Shown here: positions 10,301 to 19,176 of the stretch, in pieces | Layout: the number at the start of each line of letters is the position of its first letter | Numbering within the stretch: the first letter of the stretch is position 1 | Source of the DNA: JAEUIA01 sp034440255 | GTDB lineage: Bacteria; Planctomycetota; UBA1135; GCA-002686595 | Reading direction: 5' to 3' | Length of the DNA: 64,000 nt | Assembly: GCA_034440255.1 (NCBI GenBank) | Contig: JAWXBU010000160.1 | Location: 27,508 to 91,507 of the forward strand | Notes under the pieces: model-generated | What the model saw: only the letters and a program-made list of their open reading frames with translations | The model's database searches: none | Told to the model about the DNA's origin: nothing | Made by a program: the position numbers and the translations under genes

Positions 10301-12047
10301 GGGGAATCCCGAGACGTACACGCAGGCTGGCCGAGTCGGCGCGAACCTGCTCACGCACTTGCTAGGGCAATCGCTCGAGGAACTCGCACCGAAGATCGAG
10401 CTGTACCGACGAGCTCGCGCCGAAGCAGGATTCGATCCGGCGACCGGAGTCGTCACGTTGATGCTGCACACGTTCGTGGCCGAATCGGGCGTCGACGTGC
10501 GCGGCATCGTTCGCGGACCCTTGCGCAACTATCTGGCGACATCGCTCGATCTGTTGAAGAAGTACGCCTGGGCCTTCCCTGCGTTCAAGAAGCCGAAGAA
10601 CTCAACTAACGCGAGCGACGACGAACTCGCCAGCTTGACCGACGAAGAACGCGACGCGGTGCTCGAGCACGCGTTCGAACGGTACTTCGAATCCAGCGGA
10701 CTGTTCGGAACGCCTGAGCAGTGCGCCGATTTCGTCGAACGCATCCGCGCGATCGGTGTAGGTGAAATCGCTTGTTTGATCGACTTCGGCGTCCCCACGG
10801 ACACGGCTCTCGCGGGACTACCCGCCCTGAACCGGTTGCGCTCGATGAGTGCGAAGAACGCATCGAGTGCGTGCTCGGTGTCGATCGCCGAACCGTCGAC
10901 AGCAGATCAGATCCGAGCTCGCTCCGTCACGCACATGCAGTGCACGCCCTCGATGGCGCGCATGCTGAGCCTGGATCACGACGGTCGCCGTGCGCTGTGG
11001 TCGATTCCGAATCTGATGATCGGCGGCGAAGCATTCCCGCCGTCGCTCGCGACCGATCTCACGACGTTTCCAGGTCGCATCACGAACATGTACGGGCCGA
11101 CGGAGACGACGATCTGGTCGTCGACGCACGAGATCGACAAGGGCTCGACATCGATCCCGATCGGGACTGCGATCGCGAACACGCGCTTCTACGTTCTCGA
11201 CGCGAACCAGGAAGTGCTGCCGATCGGAATCCCCGGAGAGCTGTGGATCGCCGGCGACGGCGTGGCGCGCGGCTACCACGGTCGCGATGAGCTCACACGC
11301 GAGCGCTTCGTCGAAGATCCGTTCCACGCCGGTGCCTCGCGCATGTATCGCACCGGCGATTTGGGGCGACGACGGGCCGACGGCGTGCTCGAGTTTCTCG
11401 GTCGGCTCGACAATCAGGTCAAGATTCGCGGCTATCGCATCGAACTCGGTGAAATCGAAGCGGCACTCTGCTCTCACGCGAGCGTCGGAGACGGCGTCGT
11501 GGTCGCCGGCACCGGTGCGCACGGCGAGGCTCGTCTCGTCGCCTACCTGATCCCGAAGTCGGGCACGATCGTCGTCGACGACGTTCGCGAAGCGCTGCGC
11601 ACGAAGTTGCCCGAGTACATGGTCCCGGGCTGGTTCGTCGTGCTCGACCGCTTCCCGCTGACACCGAATGGGAAAGTCGATCGCAAGGCTCTGCCTGCGC
11701 CAGAAACGCAGAAAGACACCGCAAAACGAGCGGAATTCATCGCACCTGCGGCCGGGTTGGAAGCCCAGCTCGCGGCGCTGTGGCAAGAAATTCTGGGCCT
11801 CGACCGCGTGGGCGTCGACGACAACTTCTTCGACGTCGGCGGACACTCGTTGCTCGTCGTGCGCATGCATCGTCGTATCGGAGCTCTCGTCGGAAAGCCG
11901 GTCGCGCTCACCGATCTGTACCGGTTCCCGACCATCCGCTCGTTCGGCGAGTGGGCAGCGTCGGCCGGTGCGAACAAACTCGTCGAGAGCGGCGCGGATC
12001 GCGGAGCGCGTCGTCGCGACGCCATGTTGCGCAGGCGACGCGACTGA
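7380..12047 (+). CDS. NRPS: formyltransferase - half C - A(split by luciferase-like monooxygenase) - PCP
   Basis: A 1555-residue single-module NRPS of the MupA/Atu3671-like type. Residues 1-290 form a methionyl-tRNA-formyltransferase-like domain with the catalytic triad visible as Asn95, His97 and Asp133. Residues ~320-560 look like the C-terminal half of a condensation domain, with no HHxxxDG. An adenylation domain starts near 565: motif A3 (YVIYTSGSTGKPKGV) begins at 718 and A4 is SFDISVLE. A luciferase-like flavin monooxygenase (~800-1155, starting LEFSLFYFSSDE) is inserted there. The A domain resumes with MYGPTETT, YRTGDLG and PNGKVDRKAL. A carrier protein ends the chain, with its phosphopantetheine Ser at 1490 (GGHSLL). 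By eye the specificity residues read DILQMGMIWK, close to known glycine codes. Coupled to the upstream GT4 by ATGA. Confidence 0.92.
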   Translation: MRSDRHFTVVLIGGDTLLPACGDVLLGHGDRIACVMTHSTHVAEWARKQGISVLPPTRAAAVELARVEFDNLYSIAHLAVVPDEILRLAKHEKINFHDGPLPDSAGLNTPNWAIANGATHHGVTWHRMTSGVDEGDILVTERFAIDAEETALSLNTKCFEAGLRTFTDLVERLARGTLTSTKQDATNKRYYSRADRPPAAGSIDWNDSARNIATWIRALDTGRYKNPFGVAKVGIGSHSWIVKRAHITSGNGLQTAGRLLDLDLGLLAVATGDGVLCIDELTDVNGRSVGLAETRQIVETSAGRFDVVSGDVRERLSKLNVEAGPAEEFWIARLGRLSSVELPFLAAVTHAAVAPTARPVMSLASSFAKFASHPREVVATALITAWIARLAGRAEFDVAYSDGALQRRVKGLERWFSAYVPSRVNADPSGGFNAHLTRSADECVRLQKRGTFLHDVVARDPILVGNPGFAAGFSLPISIEHVERIDDLMSRRAGTAVFAVGADGVCQLLLDGNSLDDSAASSLVDSFTAFVSDAIDNPDRPLSKLALVGAAHRRKVAGGLDATERPGRNDPSIHAVIEARVRFTPHAPAVSCGATTITYVELDQRANRLAAHLIELGAKRSEFVGICLERSIDLVVAVVAVLKTGAAYLPLDPAFPEERTRFMLSDSAARIAIAQSSTIARVVNGAKTIVRVDDDRALIDGRPSMRIDSGTQTSDLAYVIYTSGSTGKPKGVMVEHGNVLNFFVGMDERIPHEPPGVWFAVTSLSFDISVLELVWTLARGFHVVVNRSSAPSSTNSATKTLEFSLFYFSSDETKPGPEKYRLLLEGARFADENDFAAVWTPERHFHAFGGVYPAPAVAGAAVAAITKRVGIRAGSVVLPLNHPIRVVESWSVVDNLSNGRVGISFASGWQPNDFVLAPENFARAKQVMFESLVSVQKLWRGEAVEFPGPKGNAVAITTLPRPVQRELPTWITTAGNPETYTQAGRVGANLLTHLLGQSLEELAPKIELYRRARAEAGFDPATGVVTLMLHTFVAESGVDVRGIVRGPLRNYLATSLDLLKKYAWAFPAFKKPKNSTNASDDELASLTDEERDAVLEHAFERYFESSGLFGTPEQCADFVERIRAIGVGEIACLIDFGVPTDTALAGLPALNRLRSMSAKNASSACSVSIAEPSTADQIRARSVTHMQCTPSMARMLSLDHDGRRALWSIPNLMIGGEAFPPSLATDLTTFPGRITNMYGPTETTIWSSTHEIDKGSTSIPIGTAIANTRFYVLDANQEVLPIGIPGELWIAGDGVARGYHGRDELTRERFVEDPFHAGASRMYRTGDLGRRRADGVLEFLGRLDNQVKIRGYRIELGEIEAALCSHASVGDGVVVAGTGAHGEARLVAYLIPKSGTIVVDDVREALRTKLPEYMVPGWFVVLDRFPLTPNGKVDRKALPAPETQKDTAKRAEFIAPAAGLEAQLAALWQEILGLDRVGVDDNFFDVGGHSLLVVRMHRRIGALVGKPVALTDLYRFPTIRSFGEWAASAGANKLVESGADRGARRRDAMLRRRRD

Positions 12048-12051
12048 ACAC

Positions 12052-15000
12052 ATGAGCGACGCAGCGCACATCTCCGAGACCGACATCGCCGTCGTGGGCC
12101 TGTCGTTGCGTGTACCCGGTGCGGCGACTCCCCGCGCATTTTGGGACAACGTGAGGAACGGTCGCGTCTCGGTGCGCAAGCTGTCCGACGACGAGCTGAA
12201 GGCCGCCGGCGTTCTCGCGCACGAACTCGGCGAAAAGAACTACGTGCGCTTCGCCGCTCCGCTCGAGGGCGTCGGCGACTTCGACCCCGAGTTCTTCGGT
12301 TTCGGGCCGAAAGAGGGCGCGATTCTCGATCCGCAGCACCGTCATTTGTACGAGTGCGCGTGGGAAGCGCTCGAAGACGCCGGCCATCCCCCGGAACGAT
12401 TCGATGGCGCGATCGGAGTGTTCACCGGCTGTGGAATGCCGTGGTACTTCGTGAATCACGTGCTCACGAATCCCGGTCTCGTCGATTCGGTCGGCCTGTT
12501 CTTGCTGCGTCACACGGGCAACGACAAGGATTTCCTCGCGACGCGCATCAGCTACGCGTTCGACTTGAAGGGTCCGAGCGTCAACGTGCAGACAGCCTGC
12601 TCGACTTCGCTCGTCGCGATCCACCTCGCGTGTCAGAGCTTGTTGTCCGGCGAATGCGACATGGCGCTCGCTGGCGGCGTGACGATCGAGATCCCGCACG
12701 GACGCGGATACCTCTACAAAGAAGGCGAAATCCTCTCGCCCGACGGAGTGTGCAGGCCATTCGATGCTCGCGCCGCAGGCACAGTGTTCGGCAGCGGCGC
12801 AGGCGTCGTCGCATTGCGTCGATTGGCCGATGCGTTGCGCGACGGCGACGCGATTCGAGCGGTGATCAAAGGCTCGGCGGTGAACAACGACGGTTCGCGC
12901 AAGGTGGGATACCTCGCGCCGAGCGTCGATGGACAGGCAGCCGCGATCGTCGAAGCGCTCGCGGTGTCCGGCTGCGAACCCGATTCGATCCGCTACGTGG
13001 AAGCGCACGGCACCGGCACTGCTGTCGGCGATCCGATCGAAGTCGCCGCACTCACGGAAGCCTTTCGTCGCTCGACGAAGCAGACGAATTTCTGCGGCAT
13101 CGGTTCTGTCAAGGCGAACATCGGTCACCTCGACACGGCGGCGGGCGTTGCGAGTTTCACGAAGGCCGTGCTCGCGCTGCAGGCGGGTGAAATCCCGCCG
13201 ACACCGAACTTCACGACGGTGAACGCGTCGATCGACATCGCGCGATCACCGTTTTACGTCGCACACGAACTGCGCGCGTGGCCGGAATCCGACGGTCCGC
13301 GCCGCGCAGGCGTGACCTCACTCGGCGTGGGAGGCACGAACGCGCACATCGTGCTCGAGCAAGCACCGTCATCGGCCGCGAGCAGCACGCCGAAGCGCCC
13401 GCAACAGTTGTTGTGCCTCTCGGCAAGGACGAAGAGCGCTCTCGACGGCAACACGACCCGATTGAGCGCGCATCTGTCGGCGCACCGCGAATCGAATCTC
13501 GCCGACGTCGCCTGGACTTTGCACGTCGGACGCCGTGCTTTCACCGAGCGTCGCATCGTGTGCGCGCGCGACGTCGACGAAGCCGTTCAGTTGCTCGAAT
13601 CGAAGGACGCGCGTCGCGTTCACTCGGCTACCAGTCGCGATCGAACGGGCAAGATCGCCTTCCTCTTCCCCGGCGGCGGAGCGCAGCACTTCGCAATGGG
13701 TGCGGGACTCTACGAACGCGAGCCCGTGTACCGCGAGATCGTCGACCGCGGGATCGCGGAGTGTCGTGCGCGTTTTCAGCTCGATCTCGCGCCGTATTTG
13801 CTGCCGAATTCGGGCGATGCCACCGAGCGTTCGCGCGAACTGCTGCGTCCGTCGGTGCAGCTGCCGGCCATCTTCTTGGTCGAGTACGCGCTGGCGAAAT
13901 TGTGGTCGGCGTACGGTGTCGAACCGAATGCGCTGATCGGACACAGCATGGGCGAGAACACGGCGGCGTGCATCGCTGGCGTCGCGTCGTTCGACGACAC
14001 GCTGATGCTCGTGCGCCGACGCGGTGAGCTGTTCGAGCGCGTCGCCGGCGGAGGGATGTTGAGCGTCTCTGCTGCTGCGGAAGAGATCGTTCCGCTTCTC
14101 GGTCCGGATCTCGATCTCGCCACGATCAACGGACCGCGCATGTGCGTCGTGTCCGGAGCCACTGCGGCATTGGACGCGTTCGCGAAGTTGCTCGCCGAGC
14201 GCGAGATCGAGGCCAAGTTGGTGCCGATCGCGATCGCAGCTCACTCGCGGTTGCTCGCGCCGATCCTCGACGATTTCGAGAAGGCCGTGCGTGCGATGAA
14301 GCTCTCGCCGCCCCAAATTCCGTTCGTGTCCAACTCGACCGGCACGTGGATCACGAACGAGCAAGCCACTGATCCGCGTTACTGGGTGGCGCACTTGCGA
14401 CACACGGTGCGCTTTGCCGCAGGCATCGACGTGCTGCTCGCCGACGAAGCGCGACTACTCGTCGAGGTCGGTCCAGGCAAGGTCCTCAGTTCGCTCGCGC
14501 GTTCGCAGAGCGCGTTCCGTCCATCGCACGATGTCGTCGCGACCCTGCGTCACCCCGACGAAAACGTCGACGATGCGACGCATTTCGTCGCTGCTTTCGG
14601 ACGTTTGTGGGCTGCAGGCGCCGAGGTCGACATCGAACGGCTCTGGAAGGACGAAACGCGCAAACGGGTGTCGTTGCCGACCTACGCGTTCGATCATCGT
14701 CGTTGTTGGATCGAGCCGGGACGCGGCGCGACGAATGGTGCACGCGATGGAGCGCCCGAGAAGATCGCGGACATCGCGAACTGGTTCCGGCGAGCCGCGT
14801 GGCGCGAAGACGTGCTCGACGCGCCGACGATCGAGCGCGCTGACGGACACTGGTTGATCTTCGCCGATCGAGCCGGCGTCGCCGACGAACTCGCGCAACG
14901 CTTGCGGAAGCGCGGTGCGATCGTCGCGATGGTCCGTGACGGTGACGCATTCGTCCGCGTCGGAGAGGGCGAGTACTTGTTGTCACCGGAGCAAGGCCGC

Positions 15001-18000
15001 GAAGGCTACGACGCGTTGCTCGCGGATCTTGCGGCGCACGGCTCATCACCGCAGCACATCGTGCATGCGTGGCTCGTCACACGCGGCGAGACGTTCCGGC
15101 CGGGCTCGAGCTTCTTCCACAGAAACCAGGAGTTCGGCTTCTACAGTTTGTTGTTCCTCGCACAGGCGCTCGCGGACCAAGGTGCGAGTGATGCCCTGAG
15201 ACTCTTCGTCGTGTCCAATGGCATGGCACGCGTGGGCAACGAACTCGTCCCTCATCCGGAAAAAGCCACTGTGCTCGGACCGTGCCGCGTGATCCCGCGC
15301 GAGCTGGCGCACGTCGTCTCGGCGAGCATCGACGTCGACGTGTTCGCGGATCAGCGCGCGAAACACAACGGGCTGAACGGTCGGTCGAGCGTGAAAGCGA
15401 TCGTCTCCGCGCTGGAGACCGAGATCGTGAGCGGACCGTGCCGAGGAACGATCGCGTGGCGACACGGGCGGCGCTTCGTCGAACGATTCGAAAAACGCAC
15501 GCTCGGGGCGCCGAACGACGCACTGTCACGCATACAGAAGCACAGCGTCCACCTCGTCACCGGAGGTCTCGGCGGGATCGGTCTCTCGATCGCGAAGTGG
15601 CTGGCGCGTGATCACGCAGCGCGCCTCGTTCTGTTGTCGCGACGCGGTCTGCCCGCTCGAGAGCTCTGGCCCGCGCTGCTCGAACGCGCACACCGCACCG
15701 ATGACAATGCAGCGAAAATCAGGGCTGTGTTGGAACTCGAGGCGCTCGGAGCCGAGGTCCTGGTGGCGAGTACGGACGTCACGGACGTCGAGGGCTTGGC
15801 GACGCTCGCGGATGAGATCGAGATGCGTTTCGGACGACTCGACGGCGTGTTCCACGCTGCAGGTGTGCTGCGTGACGGACTGATCCAAGAGCGGTCCTTG
15901 ATGGACATCGAAGAGGTGTTCGCGCCGAAAGTGCACGGGACGCTCGCGCTCGAAGGGTTGATCGATCGCTTCACGCCGTCGATCACCGTAGCGTTCTCGT
16001 CGACGAGTGCCGCGCTCGGGGCGGTCGGTCAGATCGACTATTGCGCGGCGAACGCGTTCCTCGATGCGTGGGCCGAAAGTCGTACGGCGCGCGGTCGTCC
16101 GACGGTCGCCCTCGCTTGGGGCATCTGGGCAGGTGTCGGCATGGCCGCGCGTGCAGCCGATGTCGAAGACGGTGGATCACGCGACGAGCGCGCCGCCAAG
16201 TCCGAACTCTTCGCGACGCATCGGCGTGAGCCGTCGGGCCTGCACGTCTTCGATGCGCAGTGGACGGCGAAGTCGCACTGGATGATCGACGAACACCGAA
16301 CTCTCGACGGGCGAGCGTTGCTTCCTGGGACCGGATACATCGAGATCGCGCGCTCTGCACTCGTCGAGATGGGGGACTCGCGCGCATTCGACATCGAAGA
16401 TCTGATCTTCCTCGAAGCGTTGTTCGTGCCCGAGGATGCACCGCTCGACGTGCGCGTCGTCGTGCGCACCGGCACGGACGGCCATGCGTTCGAACTCCGC
16501 AGTCGCACCGGTTCGGAGACCGACGGCACTTGGGTGACGCACGCGCGCGGGACATTGGTGCCGACGGTCGAACGTGCAAGAAAACAGCTGCAAATCGAGC
16601 GCTTTGCAGAGTCCGCACCGCATGCAGATCCTCGCGCGAGTTCGATCGGAACTGCGGGAGTTCAAGCCGAGCGTCTGCGTTTCGGCCCACGTTGGAACGT
16701 GCTGCGTGCGCGTAACACTGGGGCCACGGAGGCGTTCGCGAAACTCGCTCTATCGCCCGAGTTCGAGGCGGACCTGGCGCCCTTCGGACTGCACCCGGCG
16801 TTGCTCGATGTCGCATTGCACATCGCAGTCGATCGGATTCCCGATCACGGCACCGACTTGTGGGTCCCCATGTCGTTCGATGCAGTCCGCGTGCACGCGC
16901 CCTTGACGAGTGCAATCGGTTGTCACGTGCGTTTGCATGCGGCTCAAGGCGGTGAACACGAGATGGCCATGTTCGACGCGGTCGTCACGGACGGAGCCGG
17001 CCGCGTGCTGGTCGAGATCGAAGGCTTTGCGCTCAAACGAATGCGGCAAGGCTTCGCTAGACAAGCCGAACGCGCGGTCGACGTGCGCCACGAGAAACCG
17101 AGCGCGATGGACGGCACTCACGATCCGGCCTCACCGATCCAAGCTGCGTTCCGTCACAATGTGGAGCGCGGAATCCAGCCGCACGAGGGCATCGACGCAT
17201 TGAAGCGTGTCCTCGCGAACACGAATGCCGGCCGCATGGTCGTGAGCTCGTTGGAGCTCGACGCGCTGGAGATGCAGGCCGCTAGCCTGAAGCTCGATCG
17301 TCGCGACGGCGATGCCCGATTCGCTCGACCCACCCTGTCGTCGGACTACGTTGCACCACGTGACGAGATCGAGACACGCATCGTCGAGTTCTGGCAGGAA
17401 CTGCTCGGTGTCGACCCAGTCGGCATCCGCGACGACTTCTTCCAACTGGGCGGACACTCGTTGATCGCCGTGCGTCTCTTCACGCGCATCAAGAAGGCGT
17501 TCCACGTCGAGTTCCCGATCTCGGTGCTGTTCGAAGCTCCGACGATCGAGCGCTGCGCGGATCTCGTGCGCTCTGCACGTGGTCCGATCGAATCGGCGAA
17601 AACGTTTGAAAACGCAGCGATTCCGAGCAAATCGATCAAGCCGCGGTTCAAACACCTCGTCGCGATGCACTCGGGCGAGCCGGCTCCGCGCGCACCGTTC
17701 TTCCTCGTCGCGGGGATGTTCGGGAACGTGCTCAACTTGCGACACCTCGCACACCTCGTCGGTGGAGAGCGTCCGTTCTACGGGTGCCAAGCGCGCGGTC
17801 TGTACGGTGACGATGCTCCGCACGAGACGTTCGAGGAGATGGCGACTGCGTACCTCGCCGAGATTCGCGCGGTCCAGCCGCACGGGCCGTACCACTTGGG
17901 CGGATTCTCGGGCGGTGGGATCGCGGCGTTCGAGATGGCGCGTCAACTCATCGCTGCCGGTGAGCAGGTTGCTGCGTTCGTGATGCTCGACACTCCTCTG

Positions 18001-18501
18001 CCGAAACGTCCGCTGCTCGCTGCTCGCGAGAAGGCGCTGATCCACGTGCAGCGCGCACGTCGACAGGGGCTCGCCTACATCCCGAACTTGGTGAAGAGCC
18101 GCGTGCAGTGGAGGCGCGTGCAAGCGGAAGAGGCGAGCGAAGCGCAGCGCGAAAGTGAATCGATGCCGATGTTCCACTCGCGTCGCATCCAAGCCGCCTT
18201 CACTCGAGCGTTGGAGCAGTACGACGTCCAAAGTCTGCCGCTCGCGCTCGCGTTGTTCCGACCGAAGCTCGACATCGCGCACCACTTGGGTAACGGTCGA
18301 ATGACGAACGTGCATCGTGAATTGCTCTTCCACGACAACGGATGGGCACCTTTCGTCGAGCGCGTTTCCGTGCACGAAGTACCCGGCGATCACGACAGTA
18401 TGGTGCTCGAGCCCAACGTGCGCGTCCTCGCCCAGCGACTGCGACGAGCGCTCGAGGACGCCGAACTCCGGAGCGCCGAAAAGAGAGCGATCGCGCAGTG
18501 A
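12052..18501 (+). CDS. Type I polyketide synthase: KS-AT-KR-DH-ACP-TE
   Basis: A 2149-residue modular PKS that should extend the carrier-bound NRPS product once and release it. KS: Cys183, His319 and His359 (TACSTS, EAHGTGT, NIGHLD). AT: active Ser632 in GHSMGE; the acyl-selectivity position reads IAAHS, neither HAFH nor YASH, so the extender is unclear. KR: TGGLGGIG near 1169 and Tyr1330 in IDYCAANA. DH: His1415 (DEHRTLDGRALLP) and Asp1586 (HPALLDVALH). ACP: Ser1803. TE: Ser1953 (GFSGGG) and His2114 (GDHD). No enoylreductase. KR precedes DH, unlike the usual DH-KR order. Starts at ATG 12052, four bases after the NRPS stop, and overlaps the next gene by GTGA. Confidence 0.92.
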   Translation: MSDAAHISETDIAVVGLSLRVPGAATPRAFWDNVRNGRVSVRKLSDDELKAAGVLAHELGEKNYVRFAAPLEGVGDFDPEFFGFGPKEGAILDPQHRHLYECAWEALEDAGHPPERFDGAIGVFTGCGMPWYFVNHVLTNPGLVDSVGLFLLRHTGNDKDFLATRISYAFDLKGPSVNVQTACSTSLVAIHLACQSLLSGECDMALAGGVTIEIPHGRGYLYKEGEILSPDGVCRPFDARAAGTVFGSGAGVVALRRLADALRDGDAIRAVIKGSAVNNDGSRKVGYLAPSVDGQAAAIVEALAVSGCEPDSIRYVEAHGTGTAVGDPIEVAALTEAFRRSTKQTNFCGIGSVKANIGHLDTAAGVASFTKAVLALQAGEIPPTPNFTTVNASIDIARSPFYVAHELRAWPESDGPRRAGVTSLGVGGTNAHIVLEQAPSSAASSTPKRPQQLLCLSARTKSALDGNTTRLSAHLSAHRESNLADVAWTLHVGRRAFTERRIVCARDVDEAVQLLESKDARRVHSATSRDRTGKIAFLFPGGGAQHFAMGAGLYEREPVYREIVDRGIAECRARFQLDLAPYLLPNSGDATERSRELLRPSVQLPAIFLVEYALAKLWSAYGVEPNALIGHSMGENTAACIAGVASFDDTLMLVRRRGELFERVAGGGMLSVSAAAEEIVPLLGPDLDLATINGPRMCVVSGATAALDAFAKLLAEREIEAKLVPIAIAAHSRLLAPILDDFEKAVRAMKLSPPQIPFVSNSTGTWITNEQATDPRYWVAHLRHTVRFAAGIDVLLADEARLLVEVGPGKVLSSLARSQSAFRPSHDVVATLRHPDENVDDATHFVAAFGRLWAAGAEVDIERLWKDETRKRVSLPTYAFDHRRCWIEPGRGATNGARDGAPEKIADIANWFRRAAWREDVLDAPTIERADGHWLIFADRAGVADELAQRLRKRGAIVAMVRDGDAFVRVGEGEYLLSPEQGREGYDALLADLAAHGSSPQHIVHAWLVTRGETFRPGSSFFHRNQEFGFYSLLFLAQALADQGASDALRLFVVSNGMARVGNELVPHPEKATVLGPCRVIPRELAHVVSASIDVDVFADQRAKHNGLNGRSSVKAIVSALETEIVSGPCRGTIAWRHGRRFVERFEKRTLGAPNDALSRIQKHSVHLVTGGLGGIGLSIAKWLARDHAARLVLLSRRGLPARELWPALLERAHRTDDNAAKIRAVLELEALGAEVLVASTDVTDVEGLATLADEIEMRFGRLDGVFHAAGVLRDGLIQERSLMDIEEVFAPKVHGTLALEGLIDRFTPSITVAFSSTSAALGAVGQIDYCAANAFLDAWAESRTARGRPTVALAWGIWAGVGMAARAADVEDGGSRDERAAKSELFATHRREPSGLHVFDAQWTAKSHWMIDEHRTLDGRALLPGTGYIEIARSALVEMGDSRAFDIEDLIFLEALFVPEDAPLDVRVVVRTGTDGHAFELRSRTGSETDGTWVTHARGTLVPTVERARKQLQIERFAESAPHADPRASSIGTAGVQAERLRFGPRWNVLRARNTGATEAFAKLALSPEFEADLAPFGLHPALLDVALHIAVDRIPDHGTDLWVPMSFDAVRVHAPLTSAIGCHVRLHAAQGGEHEMAMFDAVVTDGAGRVLVEIEGFALKRMRQGFARQAERAVDVRHEKPSAMDGTHDPASPIQAAFRHNVERGIQPHEGIDALKRVLANTNAGRMVVSSLELDALEMQAASLKLDRRDGDARFARPTLSSDYVAPRDEIETRIVEFWQELLGVDPVGIRDDFFQLGGHSLIAVRLFTRIKKAFHVEFPISVLFEAPTIERCADLVRSARGPIESAKTFENAAIPSKSIKPRFKHLVAMHSGEPAPRAPFFLVAGMFGNVLNLRHLAHLVGGERPFYGCQARGLYGDDAPHETFEEMATAYLAEIRAVQPHGPYHLGGFSGGGIAAFEMARQLIAAGEQVAAFVMLDTPLPKRPLLAAREKALIHVQRARRQGLAYIPNLVKSRVQWRRVQAEEASEAQRESESMPMFHSRRIQAAFTRALEQYDVQSLPLALALFRPKLDIAHHLGNGRMTNVHRELLFHDNGWAPFVERVSVHEVPGDHDSMVLEPNVRVLAQRLRRALEDAELRSAEKRAIAQ

Positions 18502-19163
18502 AGGTGTTGTCCCAGGACTTCGACACGAGGCTGGTCGTGGCCGCGGTGCCGATCTTCGACGCGAGCGTGATCCTTGCCGACGCGGAGTGTGCTGCCGTCG
18601 CGAACGCCACCGAAAAGCGGAAGCGCGAGTACACGACGGGCCGCTGGTTGGCGCGCGAACTGCTGCACCGCATCGGTTCGGCTCAGACGACCGTTGCGTG
18701 CTCTCCCGATCGGAGCCCGCGCTGGCCGCGTGGTTTCGTCGGCTCGATCGCGCACACGGATCGCCGATGCGTCGTCGCGGTCGGGCACGCGCACGATTTC
18801 GCATCCGTCGGCATCGACATCGAACCGGTCGAGCCGGTCGAGACCGAACTCTTCGATTTCATCGCGACGACAGCCGAGCGAGAGAAGATCGAGTGCTTGC
18901 CCGTTTCGTCTCGGGGCCGTGCCGTGCGGCAGCTCTTCACGGCGAAAGAAGCGGCGTACAAGTGTGTGTACCCGCTCCTCGGGAAGTTCCTCGACTTCGC
19001 CGAGATCGAGATCGAGTTCCCTTCCGCTGCCAATCGATTCAGCGTCACCATCGCTCACCCAGCAGCACGCGAGCTGGCGCTCGTCGGAAGCATCGTCGAG
19101 TGCGACGGCTGCTTCTACACGCTGGTCACCACACCTGTGCTCGACGCAGTGAGCCCGAACTGA
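18498..19163 (+). CDS. 4'-phosphopantetheinyl transferase (EntD/Sfp superfamily)
   Basis: Transfers the phosphopantetheine arm of coenzyme A to carrier-protein serines; the obvious targets are Ser1490 of the NRPS and Ser1803 of the PKS just upstream. The family marks are present: GSIAHTDRR (the SxxH-like CoA-binding block), the magnesium site GIDIEPVEP beginning at residue 105, and FTAKEAAYKCVYP near residue 147, matching WxxKEAxxK. The GTG at 18498 overlaps the PKS stop codon, giving 221 residues; longer frames run back inside the PKS gene. Its coupling to the megasynthase genes makes this a self-contained biosynthetic cassette. Confidence 0.9.
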   Translation: MKVLSQDFDTRLVVAAVPIFDASVILADAECAAVANATEKRKREYTTGRWLARELLHRIGSAQTTVACSPDRSPRWPRGFVGSIAHTDRRCVVAVGHAHDFASVGIDIEPVEPVETELFDFIATTAEREKIECLPVSSRGRAVRQLFTAKEAAYKCVYPLLGKFLDFAEIEIEFPSAANRFSVTIAHPAARELALVGSIVECDGCFYTLVTTPVLDAVSPN

Positions 19164-19176
19164 AGCACGAGACACC

